NCBI GenBank assembly: GCA_934476315.1
Contig: CAKSNQ010000021.1
Location: 1 to 27,121, forward strand
Length of the DNA stretch: 27,121 nt
Direction: 5' to 3'
Source: an uncultured Eubacteriales bacterium
Lineage (GTDB): Bacteria > Bacillota > Clostridia > Oscillospirales > CAG-272
Shown here piece after piece: positions 1 through 7,294 of the stretch. The stretch's first letter is position 1; the number at the start of each line of letters is the position of its first letter. The notes below the pieces were generated by a model. That model saw nothing but the letters and a program-made list of their open reading frames with translations. It did no database searches and was not told where the DNA came from. The translations under genes were made by a program, and so were the position numbers.

Positions 1-516
1 GCAGTTGTAATTAAAAACCAGAAACAACTGGATATTTATATTCAAAGTATAAGCAAATAGACAAATTCCGGTTTGTCCGACCAAACATCATACATAGCCA
101 AACGCTATTCAGCCGAGCGTTTTGCTTACTTTTATGGAGAGGAAGGATGAACGCTACCAGCACGTCTCTACAAACTCGGAAGGTCGCTACCACTTGCAAG
201 CTCCTGTTTCACCAAGGGCGAGGTCTATCCAAAAACAAAACAGCCCGGCTCGATTTTGAAAAAAGTGCGCTGCGCATCGGTTTTGCAGTGATACCGCAAA
301 AGAAAAACCACAGGTGTAGCCTGTGGTTTTTCTATGCACCGGCGGGAAGCAAGTGAAGCGGCGGCAAGGCGCGGATGGTTATAATGGTGCGGTTACATGG
401 GCGATAAAGAAGATGCCGCACGAATTGTGGGGCGAGATCAGCCGCCGGGCAATCCGATTTCAGAAAATCAGAAATATCGGTGCAACATTGATAATCTCTG
501 AACACCAAAATTTCAT
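1..516. other. Left-edge stretch without a supportable gene
   Basis: I see no convincing gene here. Short open frames exist on both strands (for example an ATG near 135 and one near 147 after a GGAGAGGAAGG stretch), but none resembles a family I know and they overlap one another. The stretch carries inverted repeats: GACAAA/TTTGTC at 60-65 and 72-77, AAACGCT/AGCGTTT at 100-106 and 116-122, and the strong hairpin at 303-331. It could be the remains of a deleted gene or element, given the scar of broken genes just to the right. Confidence 0.5.
303..331. terminator. Bidirectional intrinsic terminator
   Basis: The sequence AAAAACCACAGG (303-314) pairs perfectly with CCTGTGGTTTTT (320-331) around a 5-base loop. 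There is an A run on the left and a T run on the right, so it can work in both directions. It lies about 190 bp downstream of the minus-strand sigma-like gene and would also stop any plus-strand transcript from the left edge. Confidence 0.75.
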
Positions 517-1983
517 TTACATTTCCCTCTTCCGGTAAGCAACGTAGATCAGCGGTGTTTTGCCAACGACTACAGGATAAGGCAAAAGCTCTTTATGAAC
601 GATTGCAAGAATCTGTGCCTTTGCGTACGCCCTCATCGCTCCTGCGTGAACAAAATATTCTGCTTCATCCACGTGCTTGGGGACAGAATTCTTAGTCTTT
701 GCCCAATGCTCACGTAAATCATCAGAAAGTAAATCGAAAAGCTCCTTCTTGATTGCTTCACAAGCGGGATTCCAATATTCAGTCACTTCGGTGAACGGCA
801 ATGCCGGAATATCCAATTTAATCTCGCCGTCCGCCCCGCGCTTTAATATACAAAGCTTTTCAAATTCGGGAATCAGCTCATATAAAAGCTCATTGTCGGT
901 TTTAACATCACAAGGCAGCAAGGATGCGTAGAAGCGTAAGATGCTTTGCAAGGAACATTTGTATTTGAACTGATTGTATGCCCAATGTGCATCCCCGAAA
1001 AGCGATTGACAATCGAACATCTGGCAATCAAATTTGCCATCATTATCAGCACTGTACCCGACGTATACAGGACCGGAGCCGTCGTATGGGTTATTTCGCG
1101 TTTGGTTGTGTGCGTATACGGTCACTGTTGCCAACCATCTGCCTGCATCGGGACGGTCGGGGGGCTGTTTGGGAGAATGCCCGGAATCGGGACGGCTTTT
1201 ATGCACAATATCACTTAGCATTTGATTCATCACAAACAAAAGCATGGTTGCTTTTTGTTTGTCAGACATTTCTGCAAAGTCGTCGTGCTTTGTCATCGGC
1301 TCAATGTGCTTCCAAACGATCTCCCACACCCGGGATGCGTATTGATCAGCAAGCTTTTCTTGGGCAGGGATATCGCCAAAGGCATTCTCATATTTTTGTA
1401 CAAAACAGCGGGTATAGACAAGCCCTCCCGCAGTCCTGCCCATCAGTTCTCCCTTGATCAAAGAGTCAATAATCGGTTCAATATATGCACTGGGCATCCC
1501 CATTGTATCGGCAATACCACGCACAGAAACGGGTTTTTCATATGCCAGATTCAAGATGTTGGCTTCAATATCCGAGCGCATAAGCGAGAACGGTTCGCCT
1601 TTAAGTCCGGGGTTCCCCCATATACCAATGGAGGCGGTTTGGGGTTCATAACTGCTCTGTGAATACTTTTCCATGTTCTCGAGTCCCTCCTTAATCTGAT
1701 CTCTTGCTATGGAAAGACGGGATAAAACCGTTCCGCGCGGAATACCAAGCTCTTTTGAGATCTGCTCTATCGTTTGCCCGTGAACGTAATGACGCACTGT
1801 GACCTCGCGATAAATACGGATCAGGCGTCCGATCTCGCGGCGTACCGCTTCGTATTCTTCGGTCCTGCGCTCGGCTTCTTCTTTTTCCCCGATTTCAATG
1901 TAGGTTCCGCTGATTGCACCGTCGCAGATACTTAATGCGGACGGCGGCTTTTTCTTCAGCCCTCTGTTTCGCCTCCTGCGCTT
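517..1983 (-). pseudogene. Sigma-70 region-4-type protein with N-terminus missing
   Basis: The clear part begins at a GTG at 1797 and gives 426 residues. Its first 45 residues carry a helix-turn-helix typical of sigma region 4 (HGQTIEQISKELGIPRGTVLSRL). A second winged-helix-like stretch follows (about residues 75-125: NILNLAYEKPVSVRGIADTMG), then a long acidic C-terminal domain I do not recognise. The same frame stays open upstream to a stop at 1984-1986 and encodes protein-like sequence (CDGAISGTYIEIGEKEEAER) without any ATG, so the original gene began further upstream and its beginning has been lost. A GAGG lies 5 nt before GTG 1797, so a shortened product could still be made. The upstream end overlaps the DUF3592 pseudogene in another frame, which suggests a deletion joined the two. 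Whether the remnant is functional is unknown. Confidence 0.6.
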
Positions 1984-2239
1984 TCAGATAGGTGGAATAG
2001 CTGTCTTTGAAGCTTCCGGTATATTTGCTTTCCGTCAACATCAAAGATGTAAGAAACAATTACATTGTAGTCGTATTCATGGTCGTTGTCGTTCGATCGG
2101 CTCGCCTGCTCTATTTTAACACTTGTAATCACTGCGGTAATTTCCGTTCCGGCAATACTTAAAATGTATCCTTTCGCCGATGCCAGTATCAGTGCAAGAC
2201 CAACCAAAATCAGCAGCACTTTCCCAAAAATCTTTTCAT
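1895..2239 (-). pseudogene. DUF3592-like membrane protein, two frameshifts
   Basis: A GGAGG 10 nt upstream introduces ATG at 2239 (MKRFLGK), but that frame stops within ten codons. The neighbouring frame continues as a membrane helix (VLLILVGLALILASAKGY), then a beta-rich domain (GTEITAVITSVKIEQ, YDYNVIVSYIFDVDGKQ). Near 2030 it must shift again to read YTGSFKDSYSTYLKAQEAKQ and end at the stop 1895-1897. The one-helix plus 'xYxxxVDGKxYTGS' layout is typical of DUF3592 proteins, whose function is unknown. Two single-base shifts make it a pseudogene unless they are assembly errors. Its start codon lies 2 nt after the stop of the remnant upstream, so the two were once translationally coupled. 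Its end runs into the sigma-like gene in a different frame. Confidence 0.6.
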
Positions 2240-2241
2240 CG

Positions 2242-2345
2242 TTAAATATCCTCCTCAGTACCTCTGATTTTATTATACATTGCCTGCATACCGAAGTCAA
2301 CAAGAGTAGGCACGATACATGCCAAAAATATGGAACGGCCAATTC
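2242..2345 (-). pseudogene. C-terminal remnant of an unknown membrane protein
   Basis: The frame ending at the TAA 2242-2244 reads RSIFLACIVPTLVDFGMQAM then YNKIRGTEEDI. This resembles a last membrane helix followed by a short charged tail. No start or upstream domain is preserved, because within about 100 bp the sequence merges into the catB stub. Its stop nearly touches the DUF3592 start, as in an operon. I cannot name the family, and the left boundary given is approximate. Confidence 0.35.
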
Positions 2346-2430
2346 CTGCATTACTATGAAGGGCAGATCCTTGATCCTCAGCAGATCGAGAAGTTTTCGG
2401 AAAAGTTAAAAGCGAAACTGAACGGCACAA

Positions 2431-2571
2431 TCAGTATTCAAAATCCCGCGGATCATGGACAAAATCGTTGTAGATCGTGTAGTCACCGATTTCAATATTC
2501 GGTTTTGTAATACTGTCCTTCAAATAAACGATCTGCCCGTCGTGCGGACGCGGGTATATCTTGCTTCTCAT
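2431..2571 (-). pseudogene. CatB/Vat-type O-acetyltransferase, first 47 codons only
   Basis: ATG at 2571 follows AAGGGGATTAAA and starts a reading frame with IYPRPHDGQIVYLKD, NIEIGDYTIYNDFV and HDPRDFE. This is the highly characteristic N-terminus of the xenobiotic acyltransferases (streptogramin A / chloramphenicol type, left-handed beta-helix, about 210 residues when complete). The match stops after HDPRDFE and a stop codon follows two codons later, so about three quarters of the protein, including the hexapeptide repeats and catalytic His, is gone. It starts 13 nt after the stop of the GNAT gene and was the distal member of the TetR-DUF998-GNAT operon. No function is expected. Confidence 0.8.
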
Positions 2572-2584
2572 TTTAATCCCCTTA

Positions 2585-3211
2585 TCAGAACAGCTGTCCC
2601 GGCAATCTGAGCTTCTCCTTGGGCGGGAAGGTCGCTTCAAACCGTTCGAAATCCTCCGGATTTTTCTCGCAGACAAAGTACCCCTCCGGGTCCTTGTAGG
2701 TGCCGGAAATGCCGTCAAGAAAACCGGGAGCCAGCTCTTTGATGAGGAAATAATCCGCCTCCGGGTCGTCGGCATAGCGGATGCCTTTGGTTTTTGCCGG
2801 CACAAAGCCGGATTTCCCGTAAAAGAGAATATTGCCGGTGATGGCAAGCGCGCCCACCCCCATCTCCTTGGCCTTTTCCATGGAATAATCGAGCAGGCGC
2901 TTTCCGTAGCCCTGCCGCTTGTATTTGGGTGCAATGCCGATGGGACCAAAGGTCATGATCGGCACCCCTCTTCCGTCATAGCAATCAATTTCCGACCGCA
3001 CATAGATGACCTGCCCGATCAGCTCTCCGCCCCGCTCCATCACGAAGTCCAGCTCCGGCACGAACGCCGGGTCATTTCGGTAGCAATGAAGCACGTAGTG
3101 CTCCATACAGCCGGGTCGATACACATTCCAGAACGCCTCGCGCGTCAGGTTTTCGGTTCTCCGGTAATCCGCTTCTTTTTCGGAGCGGATGATGATATTA
3201 CTTTCTGACAT
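2585..3211 (-). CDS. GNAT family N-acetyltransferase (YhbS-like)
   Basis: The product is 208 residues, starting at ATG 3211 with AAAGGAG 8 nt upstream. It is a probable cytosolic enzyme moving an acetyl group from acetyl-CoA to an amine of unknown identity. The acetyl-CoA site is visible as APKYKRQGYGKRLLDYSME (RxxGxG/A, about residues 91-110), preceded by the beta-4 strand VPIMTFGPIGI and followed by LAITGNILFYGKSGF, the usual late GNAT strand/helix with Tyr. The C-terminal 50 residues (GTYKDPEGYFVCEKNPEDFERFEATFPP) fit the YhbS-type subgroup. It lies 16 nt after the DUF998 gene and 13 nt before the catB stub, so it belongs to the TetR operon. The pairing with a drug-acetyltransferase stub suggests detoxification, but the substrate is not shown by the sequence. 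Confidence 0.88.
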   Translation of the reverse strand: MSESNIIIRSEKEADYRRTENLTREAFWNVYRPGCMEHYVLHCYRNDPAFVPELDFVMERGGELIGQVIYVRSEIDCYDGRGVPIMTFGPIGIAPKYKRQGYGKRLLDYSMEKAKEMGVGALAITGNILFYGKSGFVPAKTKGIRYADDPEADYFLIKELAPGFLDGISGTYKDPEGYFVCEKNPEDFERFEATFPPKEKLRLPGQLF

Positions 3212-3227
3212 TTTATTTTCTCCTTTA

Positions 3228-3866
3228 TTATCTATCGAATTTTTCTTTTTGGGGGGCGCAGAACAGGTGAATTCCCAGCGCCGCATTGAAGCCCGTCGCG
3301 GCGAATACGCTGAACCGTTCCACCACGCCGAAGTATGCGGCGGGAACCAGCTTCATGCCGAGCGCTCCGACGAGCATCATTCCCAGAGCGACCGCGGCGC
3401 AGATGCCGTAAGAGCGGCAGTCTCTGCTTTTTGCCCCGGCAATGATGATGACAGTCAACGAAGCGATAGACAGCAGTACCACCACTGCCGTGACGACCAT
3501 GTGCATCACATCCTGAAACGCGCCCGCGTAGCCGCTGTCCGAGAGCGGAAACATGCGATACCCAATGGCGGAGACCCACTCCATGACGGCAAACAGGGTG
3601 ATCCCGACGCGCAGCAGTCTGGTTTTCTGCCCCCCGATGCCGATGCAGACAACGGTAACGCAAACGATTTCGCAGGCATTATAAACGGCGCTGAGCTGGT
3701 TCCACAGAGCCAGCGACGGCGCGTTGGCGGCGCTCAGGTCGCTGACTGCCTGCGCCATCCAGTTGTAGCCGGGATAGGCAAGCGGGGCAAACATCACCGC
3801 TGCCATGTAGGAAAGAAAGCTCGGAACCCCGAGCAGACCCAACTTCTGTGTCAATGTTTTCTTCAT
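3228..3866 (-). CDS. DUF998-like integral membrane protein
   Basis: This gives 212 residues from ATG 3866, preceded by a GGGGGAC ribosome site. There are about six hydrophobic helices. The first loop carries FAPLAYPGYNWMAQAVSDLSA (in two parts: APLAYPGYNWM and AQAVSDLSA), the signature of the DUF998 family, a six-helix membrane family of unknown function. A second typical spot is IGYRMFPLSDSG. An upstream in-frame start would add 19 residues and overlap the tetR gene, but it has no ribosome site. It sits 16 nt after tetR and 16 nt before the GNAT gene, so it is probably a regulated target of TetR. Whether it exports something is unknown. Confidence 0.8.
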   Translation of the reverse strand: MKKTLTQKLGLLGVPSFLSYMAAVMFAPLAYPGYNWMAQAVSDLSAANAPSLALWNQLSAVYNACEIVCVTVVCIGIGGQKTRLLRVGITLFAVMEWVSAIGYRMFPLSDSGYAGAFQDVMHMVVTAVVVLLSIASLTVIIIAGAKSRDCRSYGICAAVALGMMLVGALGMKLVPAAYFGVVERFSVFAATGFNAALGIHLFCAPQKEKFDR

Positions 3867-3882
3867 TTGTTGTCCCCCGCTG

Positions 3883-4509
3883 TCAAGTGTCTCCATGAAC
3901 CATACGAAAGAAAAGGCAGACATGATTTCTCAGTTTTTCAAGACATTCCGGTTCCTTCTCCGGCTGACGATCGCAGACGCCGATGAGCGTCAGAACCGGG
4001 GCAATGTACATCATCGCCAAAGCGTCCGGCTCCCCTCCCCGGATTTCTCCCGCGGCAATCAACGCACGGAAGATTCCGGCGTGGTAGTCGATCATGCGCT
4101 CCACATAGCGCCTGGAGTACAGAGCCGCCAACTCCGGCGAGCGAAACTGCTCAATGGTCATCATGCGTCGGAAATTGCGGATGGTTTCATTGTGGAGAGA
4201 GTATTCAAAAATCTGCCGCACCTTTTCAAAAAGTGCGTCCTCGGTGATGTCCGTAAAAACGGGAAGATCCTGTGCGACGTTTTGCACATGGATGTTGATC
4301 TTCCCCGTGTCCGCCTCATACTGTTTTGCCGTAGATTCCACAATCGCCTCGAAAATCGCCTGCTTGCCCGGATAGTGATTATAGAGCGACGGCGCCCTGA
4401 CTCCGACCGCCCGGGCGATCTCCCCGACGCTGACGGAATCGTACCCTTTCTCCGAAAACAGCGCCAGCGCCGTGTCCAGAATTTTTTGTCTTGTGTTTTC
4501 CTGTTTCAT
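3883..4509 (-). CDS. TetR/AcrR family transcriptional regulator
   Basis: 208 residues. The N-terminal DNA-binding domain is complete: RQKILDTALALFSEKGYDSVSVGEIARAVGVRAPSLYNHYPGKQAIFEAI is split here into helix 1 (KILDTALALFSEKGY), the HTH (VGEIARAVGV, PSLYNHYPGK) and helix 4. The C-terminal half (about residues 55-208) is an all-helical ligand and dimerisation domain without an obvious family name, containing EQFRSPELAALYSRRYVERM. It is the first gene of a minus-strand operon with DUF998, GNAT and the catB stub. A palindrome covering its own transcription start argues for autoregulation. The usual model is repression relieved by a small ligand. The inducer is unknown. Confidence 0.92.
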   Translation of the reverse strand: MKQENTRQKILDTALALFSEKGYDSVSVGEIARAVGVRAPSLYNHYPGKQAIFEAIVESTAKQYEADTGKINIHVQNVAQDLPVFTDITEDALFEKVRQIFEYSLHNETIRNFRRMMTIEQFRSPELAALYSRRYVERMIDYHAGIFRALIAAGEIRGGEPDALAMMYIAPVLTLIGVCDRQPEKEPECLEKLRNHVCLFFRMVHGDT

Positions 4510-4519
4510 ATATTCACCA

Positions 4520-4539
4520 ACTAACTAATGGTCGTTAGT
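4520..4539. promoter_or_regulatory. Likely TetR operator
   Basis: ACTAAC (4520-4525) and GTTAGT (4534-4539) form an inverted repeat with an 8-bp spacer. Within it, ACTAA (4524-4528) and TTAGT (4535-4539) give an alternative 16-bp imperfect palindrome. Both resemble known TetR-family sites built on ACTAAC/GTTAGT-like arms. The site begins 3 bp downstream of the -10 box and covers the predicted transcription start, so binding would block initiation. Confidence 0.65.
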
Positions 4540-4542
4540 GTA

Positions 4543-4571
4543 ATTATAAGCGACGGCTCCTGCTTTGTCAA
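4543..4571 (-). promoter_or_regulatory. Sigma-A promoter of the tetR operon
   Basis: Reading the minus strand, TTGACA (4571-4566), a 17-bp spacer and TATAAT (4548-4543) match the consensus perfectly. The start point would be near 4536, about 27 nt ahead of the tetR ATG and inside the palindrome. Confidence 0.85.
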
Positions 4572-4732
4572 TAGGCTGACGTAAAAAAGATGCAAAAAAT
4601 TGAGAAATCGCACCTGACCTTTGCATTTTCGATGCTCGCCCTATTGGATGGCACGCAGTCGCCGCGCGACGAAGGAAGGCTTGTAGCAGTATATTCCGCC
4701 GCACGGCATACTCGGCGCGAACGGGCGGACAG

Positions 4733-4758
4733 AAAAAAGCCCGACAGCACGTTCGGGC
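4733..4758 (-). terminator. Intrinsic terminator of the MATE gene
   Basis: On the minus strand GCCCGA (4758-4753) and TCGGGC (4744-4739) form a stem with an 8-base loop, followed by six T (4738-4733). It lies about 70 bp after the MATE stop codon and separates that transcript from the tetR operon. The remaining bases between 4572 and 4826 hold nothing else I recognise. Confidence 0.75.
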
Positions 4759-4826
4759 ACAGCGGCAAAAGCCGAATGGACGCCGAGAGAACAGTCGGGC
4801 ACCGCGACGGGCGGGAAGTTGGAAGG

Positions 4827-6161
4827 TCAATAATGATATTTTTTCCGTTTGGCAATCAGGAACACCGTTCCGAGCACAAGAGACATGGACTCGGCGACCA
4901 CGACGGAAATCCAGATGCCGTTGATCTCCCAGATCATCGGGAGCAGCATGATGGCGGCACTCTGAAACAGCAGCGTGCGCAAAAAGGAGATCAGCGCGGA
5001 GGTCAAGCCGTCGTTGAGCGCGGTAAAGAAGCCGGAGGCAAAAATACCGAACCCCATAAAACCAAAGGAAAGCGCAAAAATGCGGAAGCCAAAAATGGTC
5101 ATTTCCAACAGCTCCGCGTCATATCCGACGAAGATCCGGGCAAGGGGGGCGGCAAGAAGCTCTGCCGAAACCACCATGGTGACACCGAAAATTCCAATCA
5201 GCGTCAGGCTTTTCTTTCGCAGGCTCTTCAGCTCCCGGTAGTTCTGTGCGCCGTCGTGATAGCCGATAACCGGAGACAGTCCGATGGAAAATCCGACAAA
5301 GACCGCGGCGAAAATCATGCTGACGTACATCATCACGCCATAGGCGGAGATTCCGTTTTCGCCGGCATATTTCATCAGCCGGAGGTTGTACAGGATTCCG
5401 ACAAGGCTCATGGAGATGTTGCTCATGAACTCGGACGACCCATTGGCGCACGCCTTGAGAATTGCTTTTCCGTCAAACGTTGTTTTTCCGAGACGCAGGA
5501 CGCTGTTGTTCTCGCGGAAAAAGTAAATGAGCGGCACGACTCCCCCCACCGTCTGCGCCACCGCGGTGGCAATCGCGGCGCCGGCAAGCTTCAGCTCGTG
5601 CGGGAGAAGAATGACGAGCACCGCGTCAAGTACCATATTAGATGCGCCCGAAGCGATCGTTGTGTACAGCCCCAGTTGCGGTTTTTCCGCCGCAACAAAA
5701 AAGCTCTGAAACATCACCTGGAGCATGTAGAACGGAAGCGCCGCCAAAATGATTCGCGCGTAAACCACGCAGTTTTCGAGCAATTCGCCCTCTGCCTTGA
5801 GCGCCTGTGCAATCGGGCGAGCCAGAAAAATCCCGAGAAGCGCCAACACCACGCCGATGACAAACGCCACGTACACCAGTAGGGAGAAAATGCGGTTCGC
5901 ACGCGCCCGGTCTCCTTCACCGTAGGTTTTGGCAACCAGCGCCGTACCGCCCGTGCCGAACATAAACCCAACGGTTCCCATAAGCATCAGCACCGGAAAA
6001 ATCAGGTTCACCGCCGCAAAAGGAGCTTTTCCTGCAAAATTGGAAACAAAAAAGCCATCCACCACGCCGTAGATTGAGGTAAAAATCATCATGGCGATGG
6101 ATGGTAGTGTAAACTTCATCAACTTACCGTAGGAAAAATGATCTGACAGTTGAATTCGCAT
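4827..6161 (-). CDS. MATE family multidrug efflux transporter
   Basis: 444 residues from ATG 6161, which has TTGGAGG 6 nt upstream. A TTG four codons earlier falls inside that ribosome site and is not used. The protein has about twelve hydrophobic helices in two halves. The first half shows MMIFTSIYGVVDGFFVSNF, typical MATE helix 1, then FMFGTGGTALVAKTYGEGD and FQSFFVAAEKPQLGLY. The second half has GFSIGLSPVIGYHDGAQNY and FFTALNDGLTSAL, the equivalent positions. Members are Na+- or H+-coupled exporters of cationic drugs and metabolites in the cytoplasmic membrane. Length is normal for the family. It has its own promoter and terminator, so it is not part of the tetR operon next to it, though a shared regulator cannot be excluded. 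Substrate unknown. Confidence 0.93.
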   Translation of the reverse strand: MRIQLSDHFSYGKLMKFTLPSIAMMIFTSIYGVVDGFFVSNFAGKAPFAAVNLIFPVLMLMGTVGFMFGTGGTALVAKTYGEGDRARANRIFSLLVYVAFVIGVVLALLGIFLARPIAQALKAEGELLENCVVYARIILAALPFYMLQVMFQSFFVAAEKPQLGLYTTIASGASNMVLDAVLVILLPHELKLAGAAIATAVAQTVGGVVPLIYFFRENNSVLRLGKTTFDGKAILKACANGSSEFMSNISMSLVGILYNLRLMKYAGENGISAYGVMMYVSMIFAAVFVGFSIGLSPVIGYHDGAQNYRELKSLRKKSLTLIGIFGVTMVVSAELLAAPLARIFVGYDAELLEMTIFGFRIFALSFGFMGFGIFASGFFTALNDGLTSALISFLRTLLFQSAAIMLLPMIWEINGIWISVVVAESMSLVLGTVFLIAKRKKYHY

Positions 6162-6359
6162 TCTATCCTCCAAGGATTATATCATCGGCATCGTTCTTCA
6201 CGCGCGGCGGTCCCCCTGCCCTATGCAACGATTTTCCGTGGCAAATATACAAAAGCTCCGCCCGCCGCAAGGTACGGACGGCAAATGGGGCGTTGGTTAT
6301 ATCATTTGCAAGCATCTATGTGCGAAAATCCCATCGTACAATCGTGCGACGCACCGCCC

Positions 6360-6388
6360 ATTGTAGTACAAAATCGAACATTTGTCAA
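6360..6388 (-). promoter_or_regulatory. Sigma-A promoter of the MATE gene
   Basis: On the minus strand TTGACA (6388-6383), 17 bp, TACAAT (6365-6360). The start would be near 6353, leaving a leader of about 190 nt before the ATG. I found no riboswitch class that I recognise in that leader. Confidence 0.75.
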
Positions 6389-6651
6389 GAGAATCCGCGA
6401 TAAAATATAAAAAGTCCACTCTTTCCCGCCGACGCCCAACGATCGTCGAATTTTGGTTTTCTATCCGTGCAAGAAATCTGTTGAGAGGGGCGCCTCGCCC
6501 ACTCCGTATCTCTGTATGATCATCCGTGTTGCGCTTCCCTTTCTCTTCCGGCATTTCGGGCGAAAGCCGTCAGCGTTGCCCGTTGCCCTCGCCACCGGCT
6601 TTCGGCGCGGAACCAACACATATTTCGGTGTCGATCAGCGATACTAAAGGT
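6389..6651. other. Intergenic stretch before the small conserved ORF
   Basis: Between the divergent MATE promoter and the small plus-strand gene I see no gene and no clear plus-strand promoter. TTGAGA at 6481 and TATGAT at 6515 are 28 bp apart, too far for a promoter pair. A minus-strand open frame of 85 codons across 6297-6554 overlaps the MATE promoter and has no family resemblance. Confidence 0.4.
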
Positions 6652-6906
6652 ATGTCCTATTACAATTATCACGCCACTGCCAAGCGGTTGATCCGGGACG
6701 GAAAGCTGATTCGATGGTATATCACAGATCGTTACCATAAAATTTCTCCCGCGCTCGTCCTCGTTTTCGATGATCTCCGCCACCCCGTCATGCCCATCCG
6801 CGAGCACCGCTGGGAGGAATATCTGCCACTCCTGCGCGCGCTGGATGCTTCATCCGCGGATTCGTCCGCGGCGCGTACCCCCGACCCGCCGTCTCACGAG
6901 CAATAG
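6652..6906 (+). CDS. Small conserved hypothetical protein
   Basis: 84 residues from ATG 6652. The body reads MSYYNYHATAKRLIRDGKL, then WYITDRYHKISPALVLVFDD, then HPVMPIREHRWEEYLPLLRAL; the last 20 residues are low-complexity Ser/Ala/Pro. I recall short Clostridia proteins with this 'YNYHATAKRLI ... MPIREHRWEEY' pattern, some carrying the legacy label 'thermostable hemolysin delta-VPH'. That name is not supported by anything visible here: there is no signal peptide or membrane segment. The open frame extends upstream to 6526, but the conserved-looking part begins at 6652. The ribosome site is poor (AAAGG only 1 nt before ATG), so the exact start is uncertain. It probably acts in the cytosol; role unknown. 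Confidence 0.65.
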   Translation: MSYYNYHATAKRLIRDGKLIRWYITDRYHKISPALVLVFDDLRHPVMPIREHRWEEYLPLLRALDASSADSSAARTPDPPSHEQ

Positions 6907-6994
6907 GAAACACCAAGCCGCCCGGGACATTCCACACTTTTCGGATTGTCGCCTTGTGCAACATTCACAAAATTGCAAAATATTTTCAAAACTC

Positions 6995-7023
6995 TTGACA
7001 ATGCATTCATTTGACTGTATAAT
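6995..7023 (+). promoter_or_regulatory. Upstream sigma-A promoter P1 of the flotillin region
   Basis: TTGACA (6995-7000), 17 bp, TATAAT (7018-7023), a perfect match. It lies 272 bp before the flotillin start and would first transcribe a leader with possible stem AAGAGA/TCTCTT (7030-7035, 7070-7075) enclosing AGGCT/AGCCT (7043-7047, 7056-7060). Confidence 0.8.
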
Positions 7024-7105
7024 ATAGACAAGAGAGGACGTGAGGCTGACGCTCAAGCCTGAACGCAATTCTCTTAAGAATAACATTGACACGGAGGAAC
7101 TGATT

Positions 7106-7216
7106 ATGTGTGCCATTCCACCCCAGCATTGTTCAAGCCGATCCCCCGCTCCCGCTCTCGGCGGAAAGCGCGCTTTGCAACGCGCCACTCTTTCCTGCCG
7201 ACAACCAGCGATGTAA
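7106..7216 (+). CDS. Possible 36-codon small ORF between the two promoters
   Basis: ATG 7106 has GGAGG 8 nt upstream and follows the perfect promoter P1, so the signals for a gene are present. The product begins MCAIPPQHCSS and ends SCRQPAM, with three Cys, many Arg/Pro/Ala and no hydrophobic helix. I know no family like it. It stops 16 nt before the -35 box of P2. It may be a leader peptide, an unrecognised small protein, or chance. A 12-bp perfect palindrome AAAGCGCGCTTT lies inside it at 7165-7176. Confidence 0.3.
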   Translation: MCAIPPQHCSSRSPAPALGGKRALQRATLSCRQPAM

Positions 7217-7231
7217 ATTTTCTCCAAACTG

Positions 7232-7260
7232 TTGACATCGCACCGAAAATAACGTATAAT
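7232..7260 (+). promoter_or_regulatory. Sigma-A promoter P2 of the flotillin gene
   Basis: TTGACA (7232-7237), 17 bp, TATAAT (7255-7260), again perfect. The start would fall near 7267, giving a leader of about 28 nt that contains the GGAGG ribosome site of the flotillin gene. Confidence 0.85.
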
Positions 7261-7294
7261 AAATGTACCAATTTACTTAATGGAGGAAAAATCT

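Noticed and set aside
1..516. Remnant of a mobile element at the left edge
   Set aside because: Inverted repeats and broken genes nearby make it tempting, but I see no transposase, integrase or defined ends.
4590..5882. 430-codon plus-strand frame across the MATE gene
   Set aside because: Its composition (His, Arg, Asp, Lys) is that of an antisense shadow, and it starts in non-coding DNA without a ribosome site.
6162..6353. Guanidine-type riboswitch in the MATE leader
   Set aside because: Two ACGA stretches occur near the start of the leader, but the flanking bases do not form the stems required for the guanidine-II hairpins.
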